Shown here piece after piece: positions 33,225 to 44,100 of a stretch of DNA of 64,000 nucleotides. The stretch is from Metridium senile (Eukaryota; Cnidaria; Anthozoa; Actiniaria; Metridiidae). The translations under genes and the position numbers were made by a program. Numbering within the stretch: the first letter of the stretch is position 1; the number at the start of each line of letters is the position of its first letter. The stretch is from positions 30,216,475-30,280,474 of the forward strand of contig OX459096.1 in the NCBI GenBank assembly GCA_949775045.1, in the 5' to 3' direction. The notes below the pieces were generated by a model, which saw nothing but the letters and a program-made list of their open reading frames with translations, was not told the DNA's origin and did not search any database.

Positions 33225-36200
33225 GTATGTTATAAGGCTAACTGCATATAACTTTAATTCTTAAGCACTGGATAGTCGGTCTTGCACACGTTTTTCAATA
33301 ATGTTCTGATTTTTAGTGATTTATAATGCTCAGGTTCTAAACAAAGGAAAATATATAGCAGCAACTAGGCGAGAACTGATAGAGGAAATGACATCCAACA
33401 GCTATTAACCAACTAAAGCGACACCGCGGTTTAACAACGAGTAAATGATTATTTTTAGTTTGAAATTATGTATAAAGTTTCGATATTTCTAAGTTAAAAA
33501 TACGCAGTACATAGTCGATACTGCTAATTAAACATCAATTATATACATAGTTCGAGTGGTTTTAGTCGTCGATCGAACGGAATACAATGAAATTATAAAT
33601 GAAAAAAGAAACAGATGGAAGATAAAGGAACAGGTAGAACAAGGATCAAACTGATTCAGGCTTGTATTCAACAGATAGTCCAGCATTTAGTTACTACTAA
33701 TTTGGTGATTTTATAAATGATACCGTGCAAGCGAAACGACGTCTCTTGACCTATGTACATGCAGACGCACATTGACACGTGTAATACCGTTAATATTAAA
33801 TCAATCCAGCAATTCCGGTTACATCTTGTGTACTAAGCCTTAAGAAATCATTTGATGGACTTAAAGGGATACTAACCTAATCGCTAGTGGTGCAATAGTT
33901 CAGATATAAGCCGGGAGCCATGCTGTCTTTGAAGTGTGATTGTGATATTGCCTCTACTCGCTTGACTGCAATCTCCTCGTCATTTTGGATTCGATTTCGT
34001 TGAGAACGCGTTGGATGAAATAGATTCGGTGCCGGCTATTAAATAATTTTTTAATTTTTAAGCTTTACTTTATACACTACTGCCATTAGTACACAGTCAC
34101 AGAAAAATTGATTGCATATCAGTAATATCGTAGGCAAAAATTATTACAATATTGGATTCTTTTTTTCACTAGTAGTTTCAAGGAATATGTATTAGATATA
34201 CACCTAATCCAAAAAACGTTGTCTGTTCCGCCGCACAGTCCTCGCGCCAAGACTGTGAAAGATATTGGTTATATCTAATCAGTAATTAATTTATTTGCAT
34301 GTTCACACTCTAGTGTGGTACTTTTTTCAACGAAATAGTGTTGTGCCTACTTTTATTTTCTTGTTTTATCACTCTCATCAAAATATTCACTGTGTTTTCC
34401 TTCACGGTCTTGGCGCGAGGACTGTGCGGCGGACCCGACAACGTTTTTTGGATTAGGTGTATACAAATTTTTTTATGCCGTTGAACTTAACTGTATTGCA
34501 GTTGTTATAGATACAACACATGGCAGTACATTTGAGATCCACGGCAAAAATGATTATCTATTTGGTAGTTTCTATTTATATACGAAGTAAAAATAATAAA
34601 TAAAAGTTAATTTGATTGATTTTCTATTTAATTGGTATATAAGGGCTCGTTCTCGCACAAGTGTCATTGTTACAGTCGTTAGTTAAAGTAAACTATAAAA
34701 CTATATCAAGTTAAAAATTATATATAAGAGTAGATTCATATTGACTTAGACACCTCGTATGCAATCAAATAACGTTGAAGATAAATTGAATTCTTCTTAT
34801 ATTACTATGCAATTTGATCAAAAGGACTCATTCAAGCTATTCCGTGTTAGACACTTTCGATACCGTAGAGATGCAAATGTGAATTAAGGTGTGATAAGCT
34901 TTGTTCTAAGAAACACTAGATAATTCTATAATGCACATTTGCATCTCTACAGTATCGAAAGCATCTAACACGGAATAACTCCATTAAATACTCTGCTTGC
35001 ACATCAATTTAAATTTAAATTTTTCTGTTCTACGCCCTAAAAGGACTCGTTTTTAGTACAGCTTTTCAACAAAAGACCGAAAGAAAAGTAAATAAATGAC
35101 TTCACGAAAAATGTCAAAATATAAAGTTCTTTTAAAATTGATCAATAATTCATTTTTTTGGGGGGGCTGTATTTTGTTTTTCAACATGCACTCAAATATT
35201 GAAGTTTACTCAGGAGCCTATTTTGAATTCCTTTGCAATTTCCCTTTCTAGATGATGGCATATGTCAACATTGTATGGGATAGACCGAAAGGCCGAGTGG
35301 TTATGGCCTCTTTAAGTGAATACCTAAATTAAGCTGAACTGGATGACAAATATTTTTAGTAGAAATTGTCATATTAGGCAATACTTCCAACTTTCGATTA
35401 TTCGCATTAACCTTGATTCAGATATCAACACGGGACAAATCCTTGCTTTAGTAATGAGTAGTTAGCAGTACCAGACGCCAGTTTTCATTAAAGAATAAAT
35501 GCTATCAGCATACACCATATGTTTCTTACTACCGTTTCGCACGCTGAAGATGGGTGGCTTTAGTTGGAATGGAAAAGATACACAGCGGGAAAATTCATTG
35601 ACAAAACTGAGGATAACTGGTTAAGAAAAAATGGGAAAGCATTAAATTAGTCCAATAACATCGCTTATTTGTGTTGTATTTTCTGAATAAGTGTAGAATG
35701 AAGAATGAAGAACATTTCTTTGGATATCTTTTCTTTTATCTAAACGTTTTCCCTGACTACAGGTGATAAAAAGTTTAATTGCTGATTTGATAGTTACCCA
35801 TATATCCTAGCGCTCTACTTATTCTATGATTTTAAATCCGACAATGATATGCAACTGACTGTATACTGACAACATGCAACAGAAACAAAGTAAAATAAAA
35901 TAGATGAAACAACATTGAGAAAATCCTTTTCCTCAAACGTTCACTATATTCTTGGAATTGATAACCTTGACTCATGTACCATTTCCATCTTTCAAAACTT
36001 TCCTAAAACGATTTTGTAAACTTAAGTAAATTGAGGTAATCGTTTATGTCAGTGGTAATTATATCAATACTATTGATGAGAGACAGGCTTTATAGTTGCA
36101 CAGACTTTAGTCGCCTCATACAGATATTTTCTCCTCTGGCAGTTTTTCCGGTCCCAAAGGTAAAGTTCACGTTGATGTGACTTAGCGAAGAATAAACAAA

Positions 36201-39200
36201 CTGATCGATTACTCGTAATTAAACATTGACAAAGGATTACTTACAATAATATGGACGACAATTGAAATTAATCTAACTGCATTTTTTGAATATAAACTGA
36301 TCGGTGTGATTGCCACATAGTACAAAGTCCAGAAATCTTCGTTCAGAAACTCACGATCCATCTTTGTCAGTTTTTGCAACAACTGACTAGTCACCCTTTA
36401 AAGTAAAAGAATAGCAATTTGAGGTTATTAGGCCAAAAGATACTCCAAGTAGTAGGACAGGAATCCCGAAACCAAAAGTGGCTGTGACGGAGAATCGAAT
36501 TTTGCACCCAAAATGATAAAACAAAGAATCGTTACGTTGATCGGTATAATTGCAAAGAAGAATAAATAATCTTGAATGTTCCTCGCCAAACAAAACTTAC
36601 AATCAAGCGAGAATAAACGTGTAAAAAACTGAGCATATATAGAGAACAAGTTTTACTTCAAAAAGTCTTTGCCATTATTTTATTATACATTGCAGTTTTG
36701 TTTTTATCTTGAATATTTACGTAGAAACAGCAGTTTATTTATTTCCCAGAACAAACGTAAGCGACGCACTGCACTCAAAATTTACAACAAAATGCTAATA
36801 TTCTATTAGGCATGCAGGCTTCACTTCAAGTAATGATTACGTGCCGCCATTTTGTCTCGCGTAGCTTTTGTGCTAGTTATCTTTCGTTCTTCTTTATTGG
36901 TTTTCCTTCCTTCTGATAAGATAATTAATCAACAGCAAATATTTCAACAACTCAAAGTTACACATGCACGTGCAGAAAGCTTTTTGAGAGCTTGTAAAAT
37001 CGAGAAAAACTTGTAACTAGATTTTCAGGAGCCAAGGCCAATTGGGCTAGCCCTTCTACGGCATGTATGATATAGAGTGATTTCATGGCAGCCATGTATG
37101 TGGGCAACGGTATAAAAATAGAAAGTTTTTGAATGACAAAGGATTTCAGTTCCCTTGAGAGCAAAGCTCCATGGCTTCATGGCTTCTATGAAATCCCTTT
37201 ATAATATATTCCGACATGATGTAAAACGTTCAAGTAAATTAGGATTAATTTGTGTATGTGTTTTTTCATGTTTCGCTCTGTATACAGAAGCAGCTTATTC
37301 AATTAGCAGAATAAACTATTAGAGTGCCTACCAATTAAAACATCCCGTGAAACGAGTTGACAATTGCATGTTGTCGGGCATTTAACTTTAAACTTTATTA
37401 GCTCGAACTTCAACTTGTTTTATAAAATGCTATTAATATCCTTTAGACATTTGTGAAAGCTGAAAATGCAGCCTTTTCTCTAGAGAACCGTTGTACGTAT
37501 ACTATATGACAAAAAGGCGCATGTAAAAATAATATTCACAAATTTCAAGCAAAGCAAGAAAAACAATACACCACGACACCTTGGAAATTACTCTGAATTG
37601 AGGCTTTTCCCTGTATTCAATCTATTATTAAAAGAATTTAGAAGTTGAAAATGTGCTACCTAAACATATTATTTTTGGCAAGCGTGAATATTGTATTGAT
37701 TCTGTGGTTATACTTCTATGTCGCCCTCATGTCTACCAAGACTCACTATCATCTAACGAAGCTACTGACATATACAACAAAAGGACTTTAATAATATAGT
37801 GATAGGGGACTGACAGTATAATAGCTTAAGTACTCCATTAAGCTATAACAAACGATTCGAAAACTAGAAAACTTATAATGTACCGAATGACTCAGTTGAA
37901 AAATGCGTTCTTAAATTAAATTCTACGTTTTTTCCATTTTACGAATTCTCAGGAGTCCCAGTTGAACCGAGTACATGGAGTAAAGACGTTCTGATAATGA
38001 AACTGCAAAAATGTGGTCGCTGAAAAGTAGATTTCCATCTTCATTTCATATATTTGTAAACTGTTGAAAGTCTTCGGTTAGTGACACCACAAGAAATCAA
38101 ATAAATGATGAATGGAATTCCTCTATCAGTAACAAACACACTAGTCTCCCTCGCAGCCGTTTTTAATGTCACTAACAATAATAGTGCAGAGGGACGGGAA
38201 GCCCGAAACTAAAAATGGCTGCGAGGGAGACTACAAGCACACTCGACCAAGCTAATCCAAAATGGCGGAGCAATGGACGTTTCTGTTATGGCGTCATATA
38301 CTACCAAGGACATAATGCTCTTTGTTCTTTATTTTGAGAAATAATTGGTACAACAGTGTTGAAAAATTAATAATATAATCTGAGAAAAGTCGTAAAATAT
38401 TCTGGTACTGGTGGTATGCAAATGACGCCATCATGAATTAAAACGGTTTATTACAAGAAAATACTTAAGTTTCGTGTTTTTAAAATATCTAACATTGCTG
38501 TATAATTCAGTTGATACACCAATTCAGTTGAGCCTTAGACCCCGTCTACACGGATCCGGATACTTTTGAAACCGCATACGTTTTGATGCGAATAGGCCTA
38601 TCGTCCACACGAATCCATTGAATCCGGTCACCGAAACCGCATACTTTTACTTGAATCCTCCGGATACGCGGATTCGTGTGGACGCAAATATTTCTATGCG
38701 GTTTCAGCCGGATCGGATTCGTGTAGACGAGGCCTTAGTCCGCTGCTCAAATGCGCCTTTTGCCAAATAGCACATCGCGCCTTCGCGTAAATTTGATAAA
38801 AATTAGAAAAACACAAAGCATAGCAAAACAGAATGACCAATAAAAACAACGGAAAGGATGATAGAGATGTGACTTTATTAGAATATCAGAGTTTTCCATT
38901 ACGCTAAGTCTATTCGACTAATTCACAGTAAACACACATATACCTAGAAACAATAACAATATCACATGCAGGGGCGGATCCAGAAATTTGTCAATTGCAA
39001 ATGAAGGGCTCTTTTAAAGGTGTTGAGGGGTGTCCGGTCCCTTAATGTCTTAAATAAAATAAGGGTAATTGCGGTGCTAGGGGTGTCCGGTGCTTGAAGG
39101 TATACACTCCTTAGACCCACCCCTCACAGGTTATACCACTTCTCTTTGACTAACTTAATCAATGCTAAAGCTGCGAAACTAACGATATAATAGTTGTTAA

Positions 39201-40033
39201 TATGTTTCTTCACTGTTGCAGCTGATGTAAACTGTTACTGCAATACTGATGACTGCATAAGAAATAACTCCTCGACGTGTAGTGCTGGTTATGCTTGTTA
39301 TGCAGAGATGTTTAATTCTTCAGCAAGATATGGTTGCATTCAACAAGTCGGGTATTCAGGTTTGTGTATAAGGCAAGGAAGTCGTACACAAAAGCACAAA
39401 ACCAAACCCTATCTATTAACGTGTTGCTATAAGCAGCTGTGCAATATTCACATCAAAGGTGAGTCTAGCTAAAACATATACATCTTTGAAATCACAGAAA
39501 AGAATTGCCGGTTCAACACGTAGATCCTAAATAAAAAACGCAGTGTATGTCAGAATAATCATAATAATCATATAGAATAAAATATATGTGAGGACCTCTC
39601 ATTGAATACTAGCTAGCTAGTGACCTAGTGAATAACATGACCTAATATCTCATGAAAAACCTTGATTTCTACGTCAGTCCACGTTCAATCATCTACCTTT
39701 TGAACCCGATAACCATTATTTGCCAAATGACTGAAGTCACGATGTTTTGTTGTAGGTTACAAAGCGTCATTCCTTCCAACAATAAAGATACTTGCAGTAA
39801 AAGACCAACAAAGGAAACCAGGAAAGGGTGTATTGATACCTGAAGAACTTATACCGTTAGGAAACATATCAATCAAAGTACTGTCAATCATCGCTGCAGG
39901 GGGTCTATTCGCATTAATACTTATCATTGCATGCGCTGTGCACATCCTGTGTTACGATAAGAGTACCAAACATGACTTGCATGTGGAACATTTCAAAACT
40001 ATGACTGTGTTAGGTCAATCAAGTCTGGTGTAA
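33161..40033 (+). CDS. BAMBI-like TGF-beta/BMP pseudoreceptor
   Basis: Three exons with matching phases: 33161-33224, 39222-39458 and 39756-40033 (579 nt, 192 residues). Residues 1-21 form a signal peptide (MNAISWMVCCLVFGQ...). Residues 26-96 carry ten cysteines in the order CYC, C, C, C, GC, C, then CCYKQLCN, the CC-x4-CN box that closes TGF-beta receptor ectodomains. A membrane segment follows at about 142-166. The cytoplasmic part is only 26 residues, with no GS box and no kinase. BAMBI is the known family with this layout (about 260 residues in vertebrates); it blocks BMP/activin signalling by occupying receptor complexes. The tail here is much shorter, so inhibition through the ectodomain or membrane part is inference. 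The protein ends SSLV, PDZ-ligand-like. An activin-receptor fragment is less likely because the ORF ends cleanly. Confidence 0.8.
34201..34459. mobile_element. MITE with cacctaatcc ends (family 1)
   Basis: 259 bp flanked by TA. Long near-perfect terminal inverted repeats start cacctaatccaaaaaacgtt and include ccgcacagtcctcgcgccaa, mirrored as ttggcgcgaggactgtgcgg. The first eight bases match the two other MITE families at 47747, 51719, 59561 and 59732. It lies in intron 1 of the BAMBI-like gene. Confidence 0.88.
34839..34977. mobile_element. 139-bp fold-back element
   Basis: Arms tattccgtgttagacacttt / aaagcatctaacacggaata, with gagatgcaaatgtg / cacatttgcatctc inside. Probably a MITE; the flanks show no clear duplication beyond ambiguous TA. 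Confidence 0.7.
36209..36600 (-). pseudogene. Possible adhesion/family B GPCR relic
   Basis: One minus-strand frame (36593-36387) reads TATFGFGIPVLLLGVSFGL, resembling the G-W-G-x-P helix 4 of family B/adhesion GPCRs. A second frame (36394-36209) reads FLNEDFWTLYYVAITP and NAVRLISIVVHIIV, resembling the C-W-L loop followed by helix 5, and ends at a gtaagt donor. The pieces are in the right order, but the frame changes between them and stops intervene. A decayed exon fits; chance resemblance of hydrophobic sequence is the alternative. Confidence 0.35.
37072..37202. mobile_element. Short MITE with gtgatttcat ends, copy 2
   Basis: Same family as 18444-18566: the start tagagtgatttcatgg, the internal ggatttcagttcccttgaga and the end atgaaatccctttata align with that copy. 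Lies in intron 1 of the BAMBI-like gene. Confidence 0.65.
38144..38231. mobile_element. Palindromic MITE gtctccctcgcagcc
   Basis: 88 bp, gtctccctcgcagccgtttt ... aaaatggctgcgagggagac, flanked by TA. I remember near-identical palindromes from sea anemone and coral scaffolds, which supports the lineage inference; this is memory, not a search. Confidence 0.8.
38533..38738. mobile_element. Fold-back repeat ccgtctacacg
   Basis: Outer arms ccttagaccccgtctacacg and cgtgtagacgaggccttag. Repeated words such as ggatccggata and gaaaccgcatac lie inside in both orientations. Noncoding, in intron 1 of the BAMBI-like gene. Confidence 0.7.
39222..39458 (+). CDS. BAMBI-like exon 2: ectodomain
   Basis: Follows the acceptor ttgcag and ends before gtgagt. 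It encodes all ten ectodomain cysteines from CYCNTDDC to CCYKQLCN. Placing the whole ligand-binding fold on one exon with phase-1 borders is the usual layout for TGF-beta receptor ectodomains. Confidence 0.85.
39756..40033 (+). CDS. BAMBI-like exon 3: membrane segment and short tail
   Basis: Follows the acceptor tgttgtag. It encodes a basic linker (KDQQRKPGKG), the segment IKVLSIIAAGGLFALILII and onwards, and a tail ending GQSSLV before TAA. Confidence 0.82.
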
Positions 40034-40189
40034 TCTTCAAAGTTGTCGTCATGGAAACGACATAATCAGTTGTCATGGTAGTCAGTACTGACTATCAGGC
40101 GTCTTGTGCTGTTCATGTCTATAGTTGAAAAGCGACGATCTTTACTTAAGAAAGGAATCAGAAAAAGAGACTTTTCATCAAGCTTGAAC

Positions 40190-40330
40190 CTTCACACTTT
40201 AGCCTGCATAGCTCGCTCTCGGATTGGGGGAGGGGAGAAGGTGAGGGGATGGGGGAGGGAGAGGCGAAGAAGTTTCTCTCTCCATCCTCTTCCCTCCCCT
40301 CCCTCCCCTTGAGAGCCTGGCTATAAAGGC
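40190..40330. repeat. Purine/pyrimidine-rich fold-back
   Basis: A G-rich tract (gggggaggggagaaggtgag) is followed by a C-rich tract (cctcttccctcccctccctc). The two are flanked by tagcctgcatagctc and gagagcctggcta, so the whole can fold back. It lies just downstream of the BAMBI-like stop. Confidence 0.55.
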
Positions 40331-40575
40331 TATTCAGACTACGTATAAATGAATGATGGTATGAATGGTGTTAGCAATTGACAGGATGATGGCATCACGT
40401 AAAGGCTGATGAAGGACTATATTGAGCTAGTATAAACGTCTTGCCTTGTGTATCGGCCAATGTAGCTAAAGGACTGTCATTGGTTGACGTACTTTTTTGT
40501 GCAACAGTTGCGCGTTGCGGAGATTATTGCGAATGTGAAGGCAATGAAACTGTTGGTACAAAACTGTAAGTCCTG

Positions 40576-41171
40576 CTAAGATACAGTGAAAGCATTGTCC
40601 GAGATGCCATAGTTCATCATTCCATCAGTCTGCGTTCCAACTTCTTTACTACCGTCATCCTCTACATGTGCCATATCACCCTCGACTGAATGTGTCGTGC
40701 TATTACAACAACACATGCATCTCTTCAAAGTTTTACCTACGGATGACTGGTGATTAGATTCGTAGTACGTCACAATAGCATCTATTGTTCCTGACATAAA
40801 GCACAGACCAAATAGAAGCGTGTACGGGTTGGTAGTTTCTTTCGGTACATAATCTCCCAGACCAATTGTAGTCATGGTAACGAACCAAACATACAAAGCC
40901 TGTATGTAATTGTAGTCATCATTACTTAATGACACCAACGCCGATATGAAAAGATACAGAAGAGTAATAACAATATTTACAATGACAATCTTGAGCTCTT
41001 TCTGTTTCTGCGAATCTTTAGAGCAACATTTGGACAGGATCTTTGCGATAAGCTGATTATATTGAAATGCCATCGCCCGCATTGTTAGTAATGTCAGCGG
41101 TATTCCAATGAGTGCATAGATGATAGTCACCATTTGTCCAAGCTCAGTGGTTGGTGTGATAGTTCCATATC
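40576..41171 (-). CDS. K2P-1 exon 2: TM2 to C-terminus
   Basis: Begins after the acceptor tttaacag with GYGTITPTTELGQ, then IYALIGIPLTLL (TM2), FVTMTTIGLGDYVP (P2) and the tail. Ends at the stop at 40576. Confidence 0.93.
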
Positions 41172-44100
41172 CTGTTAAAGGACAGAATGATTAGAAAAAC
41201 TATAATTAAATAAATTATCGGAATTTAATAAGTACAAAATTAACATGTACATTGATGTATATTGGATAGTTATCGACATGACTTTGTTACAGTAACTAAG
41301 AAATCAAAATTAAAATAGAAAATTATGAAAACAATTTGAACAAAAAATGATTTTATGGCAATTTACTGTAACTATTGCTCTCAATTTTAGAATGCTTTAA
41401 AAAAAAGATTATTGATAGAGTTATCTTTGAATTGAAAAATTGTTTTGCATGAAATACAAACACAAATTCAAATATCCCAACACAGTTTTAGTTGTTCATC
41501 AAAAAGGCCGATAAAAACAAGTTTACGGTTAAACCATTAATGAAAAATTACTTTTCTAGTAGAAAATTGTAATAAATGTAACTATGTTATATCATGGAGT
41601 TGTTGTCCTTCCAAAAAGTTTGAAACGCCCGCTTTGCAGGGAAGAGAAACCATTGTGTTCGATGCGTGACAAATTCATCATTTTTCGTTATTCATTTTTC
41701 ATTTTACTCTTTCTACATTAAATTGCCCATGGATTTTTCGTTGTCTTTCCTCTTACTGACACACTCTTGACGTCAAAAATATCACTTTGCAGTAAAACTG
41801 ACTCCACTTGAATTTTGAACATCAGATTTTATGACATCAAGAGTGTGAATGTGTCAATAAGAAGGCAAGACAACTCATTGCACATTTAAGAAATGAAATA
41901 CGTCTTCTGTGTTTTCACGCGCTAATGAAAACCGAGATGCGTTTGGGAGGATTCGAGAGCAGATCAGTCCAAATACGAGACGAAGTCGAGTGTTTGGATC
42001 TGCTCGAGAATTCGAGGTTTTCATAAGCCAGTGAAAAAACAGAAGACGTGTTTCATTTCTTTTATAAAATAACAATCGCGCGAAAAGACGAAAAAAATGC
42101 CCTTTAATTCGTTTGACGATGTTATTTCTCCCTACGTTGCTTTTTCTCGAAACTGACCAATAAGCGCGCGCGAAAGATCAAAACAACGCAAAATTGAACG
42201 TTGAATGAGCATGCGCGCTTGAAAATGGCGTTAGTGTGTTTCATGCTCTCATGAAACACGGCTGTTTGACCAATTAACGCGCGCGTACTATCCCAATTAT
42301 TTTATAATCGATTTTCCTTGACCGCTCATTATCTAGCTTTTAAAAGAAAAAAATCAGAAATCTGAAATTTAAGTCCTACTGATGAGGATTTTGTTGTATT
42401 CAGTTTATAGCCATTTACTGCTAATTAAACATAAGCCAGAAATATCTGCATTAGCGAGCTCCCTCGAAAAAGGTTAGCTCTTAGGACAGACTTTAGAATA
42501 CCATGATGTGTGAAAAAACAATAATATTGCATCTATTCAATGAATATGCACTGTACAAGTGCCTACACTTTGGGAAAAACAATATTAAGATATTGACTTG
42601 ACGAAGTAAACTTTGAATAGCGAACTCATATTGACCGAAAGGAACTCTGGGTCTTTGATATTGATTATTTATTATATAACACATAGTGGTATACCGAGTC
42701 TATATCAACTAGATAAAAAGCCTATCCTAGTCATGAAGATATCATTGATATCGCACATGTGTGATATCACTCTCAACCAAACAACTTTCAAAATAATTTT
42801 TTTTTCTTCAATCTGTTATATAATAAACAGAACATTACATGTGCGCTTGGAGATATGAATTTTATCTTCTCGTGTTGAAAAGATATCCCACTCATTCGCT
42901 GCGCTCACTCGTGGGATATCTTATCAACACTCGAAGATAAAATTCATATCTCCAAGCGCACATGTAATATCCTCTATTTATGAATCTTGTAGCAGAAAAT
43001 GAATTTACTGTACAACTCCAGCCAGCATTTAGTCGGAAGAAGTTTATAATTGATGAGACAGTGCTTAGTAATTCAAAAAGACACTTTGCCGTTTGACATT
43101 CACCGTTCACTCCTTCAATATTTTTTGCCATAAGCTATTTTCATGTGAAAACAATACAGAATAAAAAATTGGCATAAATTACTAAGAACCATTCATAACA
43201 ACATAATTATCAGCTTTACACAAAACACTTTATACTATATATGAATATTGAATTAGTCAAGAATCTGAATGACAATCCAAAATTATTAATTTTAACCGTT
43301 GGTGTTCACAACGTTCTTAGAGGGTCCACAATAGGGTTCTCGTATTCCGCAATCCCGCTCATTTTTGCGTGAAATCCCGCCATTCCGGCATTTTTTATGG
43401 CACAATCCCGATCCCGATAAATCCTTGCTAGGACTTACTATTCCTTACTCATAACGATGTTTATATTAGATAGAAATCAATACAACGGGCAAATAAAAGT
43501 CAAACGCGTGTTTCTAGATACGTTAGAAATGTTCTGGATTCAAAACGAACTCAGTAATGCAAAATCCGGCTGCCAATGCTATTAATTTCCCGAATCCCGA
43601 CACCTAAAAAAGGTGAAATCCCGATCCCTCCCGAAATACAGAATCCCGCATCCCGCTCTGATTTTTGTTAAAATCCCGTATCCCGCCCTTAAAAAAAGGC
43701 TTATCCCGCATCCCCCCAAACCTATTGTGGACCCTCTTCTTAAGGCCCGTGCAAACGCACGCAACATTGTTGGACCAACATGGTTGCTCCAACATATTGG
43801 GCCCGTTTAAACACCCTGTTGGAGATGTTTGATGAAACTCATCCAACATTTCTTTTGTTCTCGTGTTCAACAAACCGTATCGCAACAATGTTGGCCAACA
43901 ATGTTGCGTGCGTTTGCTCGGGCCTTTAACGTGTAATTTGACTATAGCTATATAACTGTATCGGTCTTTCAATTAAATTTGTTTTACCATATTGCCACAT
44001 TTATAAGAACAATAAAGCCGTTTTACACTAGAAGACTTGTATTCGTCTTGTAACGGAAGAGGAAACGTTTAGATGAAAATGTCGTTTCACATTTAGACGA

